From the NCBI GenBank assembly GCA_035649895.1, contig DASRIS010000146.1:1-52443 (forward strand): a stretch of DNA of 52,443 nucleotides, given 5' to 3'. The notes beneath the pieces were generated by a model that saw only the letters and a list, made by a program, of their open reading frames with translations, did no database searches and was not told the origin of the DNA. This stretch comes from DASSUC01 sp035649895. Its GTDB lineage: Bacteria; Actinomycetota; Actinomycetes; Mycobacteriales; Micromonosporaceae. Below, one piece after another: positions 15,386 to 25,001 of this stretch (the stretch's first letter is position 1; the number at the start of each line of letters is the position of its first letter). A program made the position numbers and the translations under genes.

Positions 15386-17722
15386 GTGTACCACCGGCCC
15401 GCTCCGCCACCGGCCCCCCGGGGTTGGCTCGCCTGGGTGGCGACGCTCGTCGTCCGCCGCCCGCGGCTGGTCCTCTCCATCTTCGGGCTGCTGGCGCTGG
15501 GTGCCGTGCTGCCGGCGGCGACGGTGTTCCCCACCATGGGCACCGGCGGCTTCTTCGCTCCCGGGGACGACTCCACCCGCGCCAACCGGGTGATGGAGGA
15601 GTACTTCCCGGAGGGCCCGCCTAACATCGTCCTGCTGGTCACCACCCCGGACGGGGTGGATGACCCGCAGACGGTCAAAGCCGGCCGGGCGCTGGCCGAG
15701 CGCCTGGCCGGCACGGAGAACGTGGGCCCGGCGACGTCGTACTGGACCTCCGGGCGGGACAAGTCCCTGCGCTCGGCCGACGGGCGCAAGGCGCTGGTCC
15801 TGGCCCGGCTGGTAGGTGACGAGGACGCCGTCAAGGAGCGGATGCGCTGGCTCTACCCGCGCTTCACCGGCGAGCGCAACGGGCTGCAGGTGCAGGTGGG
15901 CGGCCAGGCCGCGGCGGAGCGCGAGATCCAGCAGCTCAGCCGGGACGACCTGGTGCGCTCGGAGATGCTCGCCACCCCGCTCATCATCATCCTGCTGATC
16001 CTGGTGTTCGGCAGCGTGATCGCCTCGCAGCTGCCCGGGGTCATCGGCATGCTGGCCGTGCTGGGCACGCTCGCGTCGCTGCGGATGTGGTCGGCCATCA
16101 CCGACGTCTCGGTCTTCTCGCTCAACCTGGCCACCGCGATGAGCCTCGGCCTGTCCATCGACTACAGCCTGTTCATCCTGGCCCGGTACCGGGAGGAGGT
16201 GGCCCGCGGCCGGCCCCGGGCCGCGGCGCTGCACACGACCGTGCGCACCGCCGGGCGTACCGTCATCTACTCCGCGGTCACCGTGGCGGTGAGCCTCGCC
16301 GGGATGGCCCTGTTCCCGCTGTACTACCTGCGCTCGTTCGCCTACGCCGGGATCGCGGTCGTGGTGGTCTCGGCGCTGGCCGCGGTGGTGGTGCTGCCGG
16401 CCATCCTGGCTGTGCTGGGGCACCGGGTGGACAAGTACGACCTGCGGTTCTGGCGGCGGGGCAAGGTCCCGCGCGACGGCATGCTGTGGCGGCGGGTGGC
16501 GGAGGCGGTGATGCGCCGCCCGGTGCTCACCGTGCTCGCCGTGATGGCTTTCCTGCTGGCCCTGGGTACGCCGTTCCTGCGCGCGTCGTTCCAGCTGCCC
16601 GATGACCGGCTGCTGCCGCGCAGCAGCGAGGCGCACCTGGTGGCGGACGCGGTGCGCCAGGAGTTCTCGGTGCCCCCGCTGGAGGCGGTCTACATCACCG
16701 CCGAGGGCCTGCCGGACGACCCGCGGGCGGCCGACGCCCTGCTGGGCGAGTACGCCACCGAGATCTCCCGGCTGCCGGACGTGACCATGGTGTCCACCTC
16801 GGCCGGGGTGTACTCGGTCGGTAAGCGGATCTCCCGGGTCCCCGACCCCGGACGCTTCCGGGCCGCGGACGGCGGGGTCGCCTGGATCTCGGTGCTGCCG
16901 GGGGTGGACCAGTACTCGCCGGCGGCGGAGCGGCTCGTGGACGACATCCGGGAGCTACGCCCATCGTTCACCGCCCTGGTCGGTGGCAACTCGGCGCACC
17001 TGGTGGACACCAAGAGGACCCTCGGGCGGGTGCTGCCGCAGGTGCTGGGCGTCATGGTCGGCGCCATCCTGATCCTGCTCTTCCTCTTCACCGGCAGCGT
17101 GCTCATCCCGATCAAGGCGGTGATCTGCAACCTGCTCAGCCTCACCGCGACCTTCGGCGCGCTGGTCTGGGTGTTCCAGGACGGCAACCTCGCCGGCCTG
17201 CTCGGCGACTTCCAGGTCACCGGCGAGCTGGAGATGTTCACCCCGATCCTGATGCTCTGCATCGCCTTCGGCCTGTCCATGGACTACGAGGTGTTCCTGG
17301 TCTCGCGCATCCAGGAGGCGCACCTGGCCGGGCACAGCGACGAGCGTGCGGTGGCTGAGGGCCTGCAGCGCACCGGGAAGCTGGTCACCTCGGCCGCGGT
17401 GCTGCTGATCGTGGTGCTCGCGGCGAACATGATGTCCGAGCTGACCATCCTGAAGATGCTCGGCCTGGGACTGTCGCTGGCGATCCTGGTGGACGCCACG
17501 ATCGTGCGTGGCCTGCTGGTGCCGGCGGTGATGCGGCTCGCCGGGCCGGCCAACTGGTGGGCACCGCGGCCGCTGCGCTGGGTGCACGCCCGCTTCGGCC
17601 TGCACGAGGCGGAGGTAGCGCCGGCGCCGCCGCTGCCCGCCCAGGCCCGGGTCCCGCTCCACCGCGCCTCCGTCCAGCAGCACCGGACGACGATGCGCCC
17701 GATGCAGAAGGTAGGCCGATGA
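15386..17722 (+). CDS. MMPL/RND-family membrane exporter
   Basis: The 778-residue protein has two repeats of an RND-like half: a single helix (IFGLLALGAVLPAATVFP), a large extracytoplasmic loop, then a five-helix block. The first block holds LSIDYSLFILARYREE and the second LSMDYEVFLVSRIQE, the conserved proton-relay segments of MmpL proteins. These export lipids, polyketides or pigments. The start GTG lies two bases after the SRPBCC stop, and the ATGA overlap with the next gene indicates coupling. It most likely exports the final product or a lipid-linked precursor and could contribute to self-resistance. Confidence 0.93.
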   Translation: MYHRPAPPPAPRGWLAWVATLVVRRPRLVLSIFGLLALGAVLPAATVFPTMGTGGFFAPGDDSTRANRVMEEYFPEGPPNIVLLVTTPDGVDDPQTVKAGRALAERLAGTENVGPATSYWTSGRDKSLRSADGRKALVLARLVGDEDAVKERMRWLYPRFTGERNGLQVQVGGQAAAEREIQQLSRDDLVRSEMLATPLIIILLILVFGSVIASQLPGVIGMLAVLGTLASLRMWSAITDVSVFSLNLATAMSLGLSIDYSLFILARYREEVARGRPRAAALHTTVRTAGRTVIYSAVTVAVSLAGMALFPLYYLRSFAYAGIAVVVVSALAAVVVLPAILAVLGHRVDKYDLRFWRRGKVPRDGMLWRRVAEAVMRRPVLTVLAVMAFLLALGTPFLRASFQLPDDRLLPRSSEAHLVADAVRQEFSVPPLEAVYITAEGLPDDPRAADALLGEYATEISRLPDVTMVSTSAGVYSVGKRISRVPDPGRFRAADGGVAWISVLPGVDQYSPAAERLVDDIRELRPSFTALVGGNSAHLVDTKRTLGRVLPQVLGVMVGAILILLFLFTGSVLIPIKAVICNLLSLTATFGALVWVFQDGNLAGLLGDFQVTGELEMFTPILMLCIAFGLSMDYEVFLVSRIQEAHLAGHSDERAVAEGLQRTGKLVTSAAVLLIVVLAANMMSELTILKMLGLGLSLAILVDATIVRGLLVPAVMRLAGPANWWAPRPLRWVHARFGLHEAEVAPAPPLPAQARVPLHRASVQQHRTTMRPMQKVGR

Positions 17723-19083
17723 ACCCCCCGTACGACGTGGTTGTTGTCGGTGCCCGGGTGGCCGGCTCGGCGCTGGCGCTGCGGCTCGCCCGCGCCGGCG
17801 CCCGGGTGTGCGTGGTCGACCGGGCCGTGTTCCCCAGTCCCACGATCTCCACGCACGTGCTGCACACCGTGACGCCGCTGCGCGAGCTCGGCGTGCTCGA
17901 CGCGGTGCTGGCCAGCGGGGCGCCGCTGCTACGGGAGACCAGGTTCCTCATCGAAGGGGTGCGGCTGACCGTCCCCCAGGAGCACGACCCGGGGCTGTGC
18001 CCGCGCCGGGAGAGCCTGGACACCACGCTGATGGCCGCGGCGGCGCAGGCCGGTGCGGACGTGCGCTGCGGCGTACGGATGCTCGAGGTGCTGCGGCACA
18101 GCGGCGGCGCGGTCCGCGGGGTGCTCGTCGAGCGGGAGGGCGGCCGGCGGGTCGAGCTGTCAGCGCCGGTGGTGATCGGCGCGGACGGCCGCAACTCCGC
18201 CGTCGGCCGGGCCGTTGGCGCCCGGCGCTACCTGGTCACCAGCGCACCCCGGCCGGCCTTCTACAGCTACTTCGAGGGGGTGACCGCGCCGCAGGCGCTG
18301 GTCTGGCACCGCCTCGGCGACCACCTGGTCGCTGGCGCCCCGACCGACGCCGGGCAGTTCCTCACGCTGGCGCAGCCGTCGCCGCACGTGACGCCGAAGC
18401 TGCGCGCCGATGACGGGCACCGCTTCGCCGAGTTCGTCGCCGAGTGCAGCCCGGAGCTGGGCGAGCTGCTGGCCGGCGCCCGGCCGGTCGGTGAGGTCCG
18501 CCGGATGCCCGCCTACCAGTGCTACTTCCGCGAGTCGGCCGGTGCGGGCTGGGCGCTGCTCGGCGACGCGGGCCACTTCAAGGACGTCACCCCCGGGCAG
18601 GGCATCAACGACGCGCTGCGGCAGGCGGAGCGGCTGGCCGGCGCGCTCCTGTATGGACTGTCCCACCCGGCGCACCTGGCCGGCGCGCTGCACGCGTACT
18701 GGGTGTGGCGGGACGCCGACGCACGCGGCATGTACTGGTTCGGCTTTGACCTGGGCCGGTCCGGGCCGCAACCGGAGCTCGTGGTGGACATGCTGCGCAG
18801 CATCAGCCGGCGTACCCGGGACCTGCACCTGCTGCACGAGGTGCTGGCACACCGGAGCAGCCCGAGCAAGCTGCTCAGCCCCGGCCGGCTGCTGTCGGTG
18901 ACCGCGGCGCAGCTGCGCAACGGCCCGATGCCCGCCCGCGCCGCGCTCGCCCAGATGGCGTCGCTGGCAGCTACCGACCTGCGCCGGCGGCTCGCCGCGG
19001 TGCGCCGGCTCGCGGAGGCGCCCGGCGGCTCCGCGCCGGCCGTGCCCGAGGCCGTCTCCCGACCCGAGCACATCTACTCCTAA
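17719..19083 (+). CDS. FAD-dependent oxidoreductase, GARxAG family
   Basis: The 454-residue flavoprotein starts with VVVGARVAGSALALRLARAG, the GARxAG variant of the dinucleotide motif found in geranylgeranyl-reductase-like and hydroxylase-like proteins. It has GADGRNS for NADPH/FAD contact and LLGDAGHFKDVTPGQGINDA for FAD ribityl binding. Possible roles are hydroxylation or double-bond reduction of a pathway intermediate. The start ATG overlaps the MMPL stop (ATGA). It is distinct from the four halogenase-like proteins at 42-49 kb, lacking their WxWxIP motif. Confidence 0.88.
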   Translation: MNPPYDVVVVGARVAGSALALRLARAGARVCVVDRAVFPSPTISTHVLHTVTPLRELGVLDAVLASGAPLLRETRFLIEGVRLTVPQEHDPGLCPRRESLDTTLMAAAAQAGADVRCGVRMLEVLRHSGGAVRGVLVEREGGRRVELSAPVVIGADGRNSAVGRAVGARRYLVTSAPRPAFYSYFEGVTAPQALVWHRLGDHLVAGAPTDAGQFLTLAQPSPHVTPKLRADDGHRFAEFVAECSPELGELLAGARPVGEVRRMPAYQCYFRESAGAGWALLGDAGHFKDVTPGQGINDALRQAERLAGALLYGLSHPAHLAGALHAYWVWRDADARGMYWFGFDLGRSGPQPELVVDMLRSISRRTRDLHLLHEVLAHRSSPSKLLSPGRLLSVTAAQLRNGPMPARAALAQMASLAATDLRRRLAAVRRLAEAPGGSAPAVPEAVSRPEHIYS

Positions 19084-19100
19084 AGGCTAGGAGCGAGGCC

Positions 19101-19757
19101 ATGGACCAGAAGAACACCTTCGACACGCCCACCACGGCGCTGCTGCACCGGGCGGAGTACGGCGCCGCGCTGCTCATCCTCACCGGCCTGTTCATCGTCC
19201 ACTGGGGTGACATCCGGTGGCTGCCGGCGCTGCTGCTGTTCACCTACATCGACCTGGTCGGCTACATCCCCGGGGCGATCGCCTACTACCGCAGCCCGGA
19301 CGGGCGGATCCCGAAGCGGTACTACGTCATGTACAACTCGATGCACAGCATGCTGAGCATGGGCCTGGTGGTGGCGCTGTGGGCCTGGCTGGTGCGGCCG
19401 GAGTGGGCGCTGCTGGTGGTGCCGATCCACATGTGCATCGACCGGGCCGTCTTCGGCAACCAGCTCAAGCCGTTCTCGGTGCCGTTCGAGCCGCACCGGC
19501 TGCCGGCGTTCGACCGGCTGCTGCGCTCGCTCACCCCGCTGCCCGCGAGCAAGCCGAGCGTCCCGGACCCGGCCGCAGCGGAGCCGGCCGCCGGTAGCGC
19601 GGGCGACGAGCTGGACGCCGCGGAGGCGGCGCTGGCCGCGACGGCGACCGCTTCGGGCAGTGCCGCGCCGGCCAGCGACCCGCCGGAGACGGCACCGGCC
19701 GGCGCCGAGCTGGCTGCCGCGGCCGCCGCGGGCCGGCAGGAAGCGCGCGTCGGATGA
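19101..19757 (+). CDS. Integral membrane protein with His-containing helices
   Basis: The 218-residue protein has about four hydrophobic segments in residues 20-125 (AALLILTGLFIVHW, LPALLLFTYIDLVGYIPG, LSMGLVVALWAWLV, WALLVVPIHMCIDRAVFG) and an Ala/Pro/Glu-rich disordered tail. Conserved-looking His and Asp residues (MHSMLSMG, HMCIDRAVFGN) lie at helix ends. I do not recognise the family. GTPDxGxIPKRYY-like loops (SPDGRIPKRYYVMYNS) may face the cytoplasm. ATGA overlap with the DUF2156 gene suggests the two work together. Confidence 0.7.
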   Translation: MDQKNTFDTPTTALLHRAEYGAALLILTGLFIVHWGDIRWLPALLLFTYIDLVGYIPGAIAYYRSPDGRIPKRYYVMYNSMHSMLSMGLVVALWAWLVRPEWALLVVPIHMCIDRAVFGNQLKPFSVPFEPHRLPAFDRLLRSLTPLPASKPSVPDPAAAEPAAGSAGDELDAAEAALAATATASGSAAPASDPPETAPAGAELAAAAAAGRQEARVG

Positions 19758-20770
19758 GCCCGGGGACAGCCGCGACACTGAGCACGGACGAGGCCATCGG
19801 CATCCTCACCCGGCACGCGGAGCACACCAGCGCCTTCCTCGCCATGAACGACGAGACGCTGCACTTCCAGGCGCCAGGCGTGGACGGGCTCATCGCGTAC
19901 CGGCCCGCCGGGCGGCGCTACGTAGTGCAGCTCGGCAGCGTGTACACCGCGCCGGACAACCAGGCGGCGCTGCTCGACGCGTTCGGGGAGTGGGCCGCCC
20001 GGCAGCGGCGGCGCATCCTCGCGGTCCAGCTGGTGCGCCCGGACGTGCCGCTCTACGCCGAGCGCCGCTACCAGGTCAACCAGCTTGGCAGCTCGTACAG
20101 CATCGCGTTGAACGGCTACAGCCTGCGCGGGCGCAAGATGGTGAAGGTGCGCAACATGGTCAACCGGGCGCACCGCGAGGGCGTCAAGGTGACCGAGGTG
20201 CCGTACGAGCTGCGTTCCGGCACGTCCGGCGCGCTGCGCCAGATCGACGACGCGTGGCTGCGGGCCAAGGGCAAGAACGTCAAGGAGCTGGCCTTCATGA
20301 TCGGCGAGACCGGCGGGCGGGGCGCGCCGTACCGCCGCCTCTTCCTCGCCGAGTACGAGAGCCGGCCGGTCGCCTACATCTCGTACGCACCGGTGTACGG
20401 CGCCCAGGCCGGCTGGCTCTACGACCTCACCCGGCGCACGCCGGACGCTCCGCCGGGGGCCATCGAGGCGGTCTTCGCCCACGCGGTCGAGGTGTTCCAG
20501 GCCGAGCGGGCGGCCTGGCTGCATCTGGGGCTGACCCCCTGGGCCGGGCTGGACCCGGCGCTGGAGGTGCCCGAGGTGGCCAACCGGCTCCTGGTCAAGG
20601 CGGGGGCCTTCCTCACCAAGCACGGGCAGAAGTTCTACCCGTCCGCAAGCCAGGCGTCGTTCAAGCTCAAGTGGCTGCCGCACGTCGCGCGTCCGGAGTA
20701 CATGGCCTTCGCGGGCCGCGTCCGGGCAGGCGGCCTGTACGCGTTCGCGCGCCTGACCCGCACGCTGTAG
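19754..20770 (+). CDS. DUF2156 (MprF C-terminal-like) acyltransferase-type protein
   Basis: The 338-residue protein matches the soluble catalytic part of MprF-type aminoacyl-phosphatidylglycerol synthases: AYRPAGRRYVVQLGSVYT at the start, SYSIALNGYSLRGRKMVKVR then NMVNRAHREGV in the core, and FLTKHGQKFYPSASQASFKL then KWLPHVARPEY near the end. MprF enzymes move an aminoacyl group from tRNA to a lipid using tandem GNAT folds; the membrane flippase part is absent here. In this cluster it might acylate the product with an amino acid from tRNA. Its start overlaps the preceding membrane-protein gene, which could provide a membrane anchor. Confidence 0.85.
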   Translation: MSPGTAATLSTDEAIGILTRHAEHTSAFLAMNDETLHFQAPGVDGLIAYRPAGRRYVVQLGSVYTAPDNQAALLDAFGEWAARQRRRILAVQLVRPDVPLYAERRYQVNQLGSSYSIALNGYSLRGRKMVKVRNMVNRAHREGVKVTEVPYELRSGTSGALRQIDDAWLRAKGKNVKELAFMIGETGGRGAPYRRLFLAEYESRPVAYISYAPVYGAQAGWLYDLTRRTPDAPPGAIEAVFAHAVEVFQAERAAWLHLGLTPWAGLDPALEVPEVANRLLVKAGAFLTKHGQKFYPSASQASFKLKWLPHVARPEYMAFAGRVRAGGLYAFARLTRTL

Positions 20771-21073
20771 CACGCCGATGGGGTGGCGTGCTCCTGCGCC
20801 GCCCCACACCGATGCCGGCTCCATCACTGCCGGCTCCACCACGAGATCCCATACCACCCAGGCCAACCCGCTGGCGGTGCCGACACCGGTGGGCGGCCTG
20901 ACGCGCCACCTGCCCGACACCGCGCCACCTGCCGACATCGCACACCCGGGCGTACCGCCGAACCTGGACGTACCGCAGTACCCGGACGCACTGCATACCT
21001 AAACCGGACCACATACCTGAACCTGACACCGCCTGACCGCACCGCCCGTTGCCGCGGGCCCGGAAGGAGACCC
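20771..21073. other. 303-bp gap between the DUF2156 and DAO-type genes
   Basis: The stretch contains short imperfect repeats (GCCGGCTCCA twice near 20816-20840; CGGAC/CCGAC-rich tracts) and a short open frame at 20778-21002 without a ribosome binding site. No promoter of the shared type is present, so the downstream genes probably depend on promoter copy B. I see no gene here. Confidence 0.5.
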
Positions 21074-22429
21074 ATGTCCAGTACCCCTCCGCATGGAGTG
21101 AGCGGATGGCAGCGCGACCTAGCTCCGGTGGCGCCGCAGCCGGCGCTGAGCGGTGACACCGAGGCACGGGTGGTCGTGGCAGGTGCCGGCCTGGCCGGCC
21201 TCGCCCTGGCGTACAGCCTGGTCCAGTCGGTGCCGGCAGACGAGATCCTGGTCATCGAGGCCGACCGCGCCGGGTCGGGCGCGAGCGGGCGCAGCACCGG
21301 CATCGTCGGCCCCGGCGTCGGCGGCCCGATCCAGGGCCTGGTCAAGAAGTACGGGCCGGAGCTGGCCACCAAGATGTTCGGCGCGTCGGTGGAGGGGGTC
21401 GCGGCAATGCGCCGGCTGGCCAAGAACCTGCCCGACGACAGCGAGCTGACCGACACGCAGCAGCTGATGGTGGCGAAGGTCGAAGCGCACGTGACACGGC
21501 TGCGCGAGTCGGCGCAGGCCGTGCGCGAGCTCGGCTTCGACGCCCGCTTCCTGGACCGGGCGCAGCTCGCCGAGCAGCTCGGCACCGACCACTACCACGG
21601 CGCCATCTGCTACCCGGACGCGGCCACCATCAACCCGTGGCGGCTGTGCCAGGCGCTGAAGAGCGCGCTGCTGGCGGCCGGCGTCCGGATCGCCGAGCAG
21701 ACCCCGGTGACCGGGATCGAGGGGGGCGACCCGGCGGTGGTCACCGCGGGCGGCTACCGGGTGCACGCCAAGACGGTGGCGCTGACCACCGACGGGTTCA
21801 GCCGCGAGATCGGCGTGCACCGCAGCAGCATCGCGGCCATCCGCACGCACGTGCTGCGTACCGAGGTGCTGCCGGCGGAGCTGCTGGCCAGCACCGGCTG
21901 GAACGGCGAGAGCGCGGTCATCGACTCGCGGTCGTTCTTCAACTACTTCCGGATGACCCCGCAGCGCCGGCTGCTGTTCGGCGGCGGCCCGGTCATGCTG
22001 GAGCAGCACGCGAACCCGGTGAAGATCCAGGCGGTCCGGGACCGGCTCGTGCGGGAGCTGGGGGAGGTCTTCCCCGCGCTGGCCGGGGTCGGGATCGCCG
22101 ACTTCTGGTCCGGGGTCACCGCCTCCACATCGGACCGGCTGCCGATCGTGGGTCCGCTGCCGGGCAAGCCGGGCGTCTGGTTCGCCGGTGCCTGGAGCGG
22201 ACACGGGCTGTCCATGTCCGCCCTGACCGCGGAGATGCTCGCCCCCCGGCTCGCCGGCAGCGGCGAGTGGCCGGACGGCCTGGGCACCCTGCCGTGGCTG
22301 CGGGTGAAGGCCGGATGGGCTCCGGACAGCCGGATGGGCGCGGCCGTGCTCGCCGGCTACCTCTCCACGCTCGACTCCGCCGACCGCCGCGCCCTGCGCA
22401 AGCAGGCCCAGGCGCAGGCAGCCAACTGA
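21074..22429 (+). CDS. FAD-dependent oxidoreductase, DAO family
   Basis: The 451-residue protein has the FAD motif VVVAGAGLAGLALAYSL, then GASGRSTGIVGPGVGGP typical of D-amino-acid-oxidase-like enzymes, a late TSDRLPIVGPLPGKPGVW and GAWSGHGLSMS contacting the flavin. This family oxidises C-N or C-O bonds of amino acids, amines or amino sugars. Together with the class III aminotransferase it suggests that an amine is present in the pathway. ATG 21074 is chosen because GAAGGAG lies at good spacing; the frame extends upstream without a start context. Confidence 0.88.
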   Translation: MSSTPPHGVSGWQRDLAPVAPQPALSGDTEARVVVAGAGLAGLALAYSLVQSVPADEILVIEADRAGSGASGRSTGIVGPGVGGPIQGLVKKYGPELATKMFGASVEGVAAMRRLAKNLPDDSELTDTQQLMVAKVEAHVTRLRESAQAVRELGFDARFLDRAQLAEQLGTDHYHGAICYPDAATINPWRLCQALKSALLAAGVRIAEQTPVTGIEGGDPAVVTAGGYRVHAKTVALTTDGFSREIGVHRSSIAAIRTHVLRTEVLPAELLASTGWNGESAVIDSRSFFNYFRMTPQRRLLFGGGPVMLEQHANPVKIQAVRDRLVRELGEVFPALAGVGIADFWSGVTASTSDRLPIVGPLPGKPGVWFAGAWSGHGLSMSALTAEMLAPRLAGSGEWPDGLGTLPWLRVKAGWAPDSRMGAAVLAGYLSTLDSADRRALRKQAQAQAAN

Positions 22430-22494
22430 CCACACGATCGCGGCCCGGCGCGCACCCGCGCGCCGCGCCGACGACACGCTCATGGAGGTAAGCC

Positions 22495-23394
22495 GTGACC
22501 ACCAGCGTTGACACCGTCGCAGCCGGCCCGCCGCAGGCCGCGGGCAAGCTGCAGCGGGTGATCCGCAACCACTACAACGGGCTGGTCGACCTGTACGAGA
22601 AGCTGTGGGGGGAGCACATCCACCACGGCTACTGGGACCCCGGCCAGGAAGGCACCGACCAGCACGCGGCGCAGCTGCGTACGGTCAGCGAGCTGGTGGC
22701 GTTCTCCGGCCTGCGGCCGGGCGGGCGGGTGCTCGACGCCGGCTGCGGCGTTGGCGCGCCGGCGATGCACCTCGCCGGCGAGCTGGGCTGCCACGTGGAG
22801 GGGATCACCCTCAGCGACGGGCAGGTGGTACGGGCCACCGAGAAGGCGCTCGCGGCCGGGCTCGCCGACCGGACCCGGTTCCGCCAGCTCGACGCGCTCG
22901 CCACCGACTACCCGGACGGCTCCTTCGACACCGTGTGGGCGCTGGAGAGCCTCGAGCTCATGCCCGACAAGAAGGCCTTCCTCACCGAGGCGCTGCGGGT
23001 GCTCCGCCCGGGCGGCACGCTCGCCGTCACCACCTGGTGCGTCCGCGACCACACTCCGGACGCGGAGGAGGCGCAGCTGCTGCGCCGGATCTGCCGCGAC
23101 TTTGTCGTGCCGTACATGCTGCCCCTGGAGGAGTACCGGCAGATGTGCGGCGACCTCGGCTACGCCGAGGCCCGGGTGGCCGACTGGAGCGAGCGGGTGC
23201 GCTGGACCTGGGACGTGGACCCGGAGGTCGTGGCGAGCCTGACCAGCGACCGGCAGCAGGTGCTCGAGCTGGCGCGGGTCAAGGGCGGTGCGGTGCTCCG
23301 GCTGATCCACGTCGTGCCGCTGATGCGGGAGGCGTACGAGCGCGGGGTCCTGGTCTACGGCGCGCTGCGCGCCACCAAGCCTCTCGCGACCTGA
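22495..23394 (+). CDS. SAM-dependent methyltransferase (tocopherol/RebM-like)
   Basis: The 299-residue class I methyltransferase begins with HYNGLVDLYEKLWGEHIHHG then YWDPG, a signature of the gamma-tocopherol/sarcosine/RebM-like group. Motif I follows as VLDAGCGVGAPAMHLA, then DTVWALESLELMPDK and LRVLRPGGTLAVT. These enzymes methylate O, N or C atoms of natural products. GTG 22495 follows GGAGG. It is the last gene of unit 2; promoter copy C lies 64 bp after the stop. Confidence 0.92.
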   Translation: MTTSVDTVAAGPPQAAGKLQRVIRNHYNGLVDLYEKLWGEHIHHGYWDPGQEGTDQHAAQLRTVSELVAFSGLRPGGRVLDAGCGVGAPAMHLAGELGCHVEGITLSDGQVVRATEKALAAGLADRTRFRQLDALATDYPDGSFDTVWALESLELMPDKKAFLTEALRVLRPGGTLAVTTWCVRDHTPDAEEAQLLRRICRDFVVPYMLPLEEYRQMCGDLGYAEARVADWSERVRWTWDVDPEVVASLTSDRQQVLELARVKGGAVLRLIHVVPLMREAYERGVLVYGALRATKPLAT

Positions 23395-23457
23395 GGCCCT
23401 TCGGACCCGGTCCTTACCACCTGAAGCCCACCGCCCGTCCGGGCGTCCGCGCCACCG

Positions 23458-23517
23458 CGACCGGCTGGACTCGGCTAACTATATTTCACCCGACAAGGAT
23501 GTCATTAGATGAGGAAA
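23458..23517 (+). promoter_or_regulatory. Cluster promoter/operator element, copy C
   Basis: TATATT (23480-23485) is followed directly by 16-bp units starting TCACC (23486) and TCATT (23502), the second ending GAGGAAA. The -35 position (23458-23463, CGACCG) is a poor match, so this copy may depend more on an activator than the others. It drives the ligase-carrier-ketosynthase-dioxygenase unit. Confidence 0.75.
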
Positions 23518-23594
23518 GCGAAGGCCCCTCCGCCCAGCGCTGACCAGCGGGTCCGCGACGGCGCGCAGGGCAGCCCGACCGAATCGGAGGCTCC

Positions 23595-25001
23595 ATGACC
23601 GACCAGCGGTCTGTGACGGACTGGGTCGATGACGTGCTCCTTGCTGGAGCGGACGACGACACCTGCCTGTGGCTCGGCGCGCCGGTGAGCAGGGCCGCAC
23701 TGCGGGCGGCCGTGCTGGACCGGCAGGAGCGGCTGACCGCCGCCGGGCTGACGTCCGGCGGCACCCTGGCCCTGCGGCTGCCGCCCTCACTCGCCTACGT
23801 GGCGCAGCTGCTGGCCGGCTGGCGGATCGGCGCGCAGGTGACGCTGCTGGACTACCGGCTCACCCAGTTCGAGGTGGACGCGGCGCTCGAGCGGGTGGGC
23901 GCCCAGCTCGTGGTGGAGCCGACCACCCAGGTCACCGCGGCGCTGCGCTGCTACCACGACATCTCGGAGAAGGTCACCGCACGGGGCGGAGCACCGGCGC
24001 AGACCCCGCACGCGCTGATCCAGCTCAGCTCGGGCTCGACCGGCCCCTCCAAGGTCATCGGGCGTACCGCGGAGGACCTGGTCACCGAGGTCAACCGCTA
24101 CGTCCAGATGGACGGGGTGGCCCGCGCCGGCGAGCGCATCGTCCTGCTCGCCTCCATGGTGCACGTGCTCGGCCTGGTCGGCGGCCTGCTCTACGGCCTG
24201 CACGCGCGGGTGCCGCTCACGCTGCCGGAGCGGATGACCGTCGACGACATCCTCGCCGCGGTCGCGGCCGACCCGGCCCCGACCACGCTGATCGGCGTCC
24301 CGGTGCACATCGACCTGCTCACCGCCCCGGGTGCCGCACCGCCCCGGCTGCCGCAGCTGGTGCGCATGACGACCGGCGGTGAGCTGGTCCGGCCCGAGCT
24401 GCCGGAGCGGTTCGCAGCCCGGTACGGCGCCACGCTGGGCAACATGTACGGCATGACCGAGGTCGGGGTTATCGCCACCGACCTGTTCGGCCAGCACCGC
24501 CCGGCGGTGCGCCCGGCGCCCGGGATCGAGGTGCGCGTGGTCGACGGCGAGCTTCAGGTGAGACGGCCGCAGACGCCGTACGTCGGGCTCTCCGACAGCA
24601 CCCGCTGGGCCGACGGCTGGCTGCGGACCAGGGACGCGGCAACGATCGACCCGGCGACCGGGCTGGTGACCGTGCACGGCCGCAACGACTCCCAGGTGTC
24701 GGTCGGCGGCCTGAAGGTCGACCTGACCGAGGTCGAGCAGGCGGTGGCCGGGCTGCCCGAGGTCGCCGAGGCGGTCGTCTCCTTTGACGGGGCGATCGAG
24801 GTCTACGCGGTGCTGCGCGACCTGGCCACCCCGGAGGACCTGGACAAGGTGCTGGCGGAGCGGCTGGCGCCGTACAAGCGTCCGCGCCGGTGGCACGTGC
24901 TGGAGCGGCTGCCGCGCACGCCAATCGGGAAGATCGTCCGGGACCGGTCGGTGCTGCGGGACGCCGCACAGGCCGCCAAGGCTGGCGAGGGGGGCGCGTG
25001 A
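23595..25001 (+). CDS. AMP-dependent acyl/aryl synthetase (acyl-ACP ligase type)
   Basis: The 468-residue adenylate-forming enzyme has the P-loop SSGSTGPSKVIG, the MYGMTEVGVIATD core motif, WLRTRDAATID and the C-terminal catalytic Lys motif RTPIGKIVRDR. It is somewhat short for the family and has no carrier domain. The next gene, overlapping by four bases, is a discrete carrier protein, so the natural reading is activation of a carboxylic acid and transfer to that carrier. Substrate identity cannot be read. ATG 23595 follows GGAGG. It is distinct from the adenylation domain at 51394. Confidence 0.9.
   Translation: MTDQRSVTDWVDDVLLAGADDDTCLWLGAPVSRAALRAAVLDRQERLTAAGLTSGGTLALRLPPSLAYVAQLLAGWRIGAQVTLLDYRLTQFEVDAALERVGAQLVVEPTTQVTAALRCYHDISEKVTARGGAPAQTPHALIQLSSGSTGPSKVIGRTAEDLVTEVNRYVQMDGVARAGERIVLLASMVHVLGLVGGLLYGLHARVPLTLPERMTVDDILAAVAADPAPTTLIGVPVHIDLLTAPGAAPPRLPQLVRMTTGGELVRPELPERFAARYGATLGNMYGMTEVGVIATDLFGQHRPAVRPAPGIEVRVVDGELQVRRPQTPYVGLSDSTRWADGWLRTRDAATIDPATGLVTVHGRNDSQVSVGGLKVDLTEVEQAVAGLPEVAEAVVSFDGAIEVYAVLRDLATPEDLDKVLAERLAPYKRPRRWHVLERLPRTPIGKIVRDRSVLRDAAQAAKAGEGGA

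Noticed and set aside
20778..21002. A 74-codon frame (Pro/Thr-rich) in the gap before the DAO-type gene, considered as a peptide precursor
   Set aside because: No ribosome binding site, no leader/core pattern and no peptide-modifying enzymes nearby.
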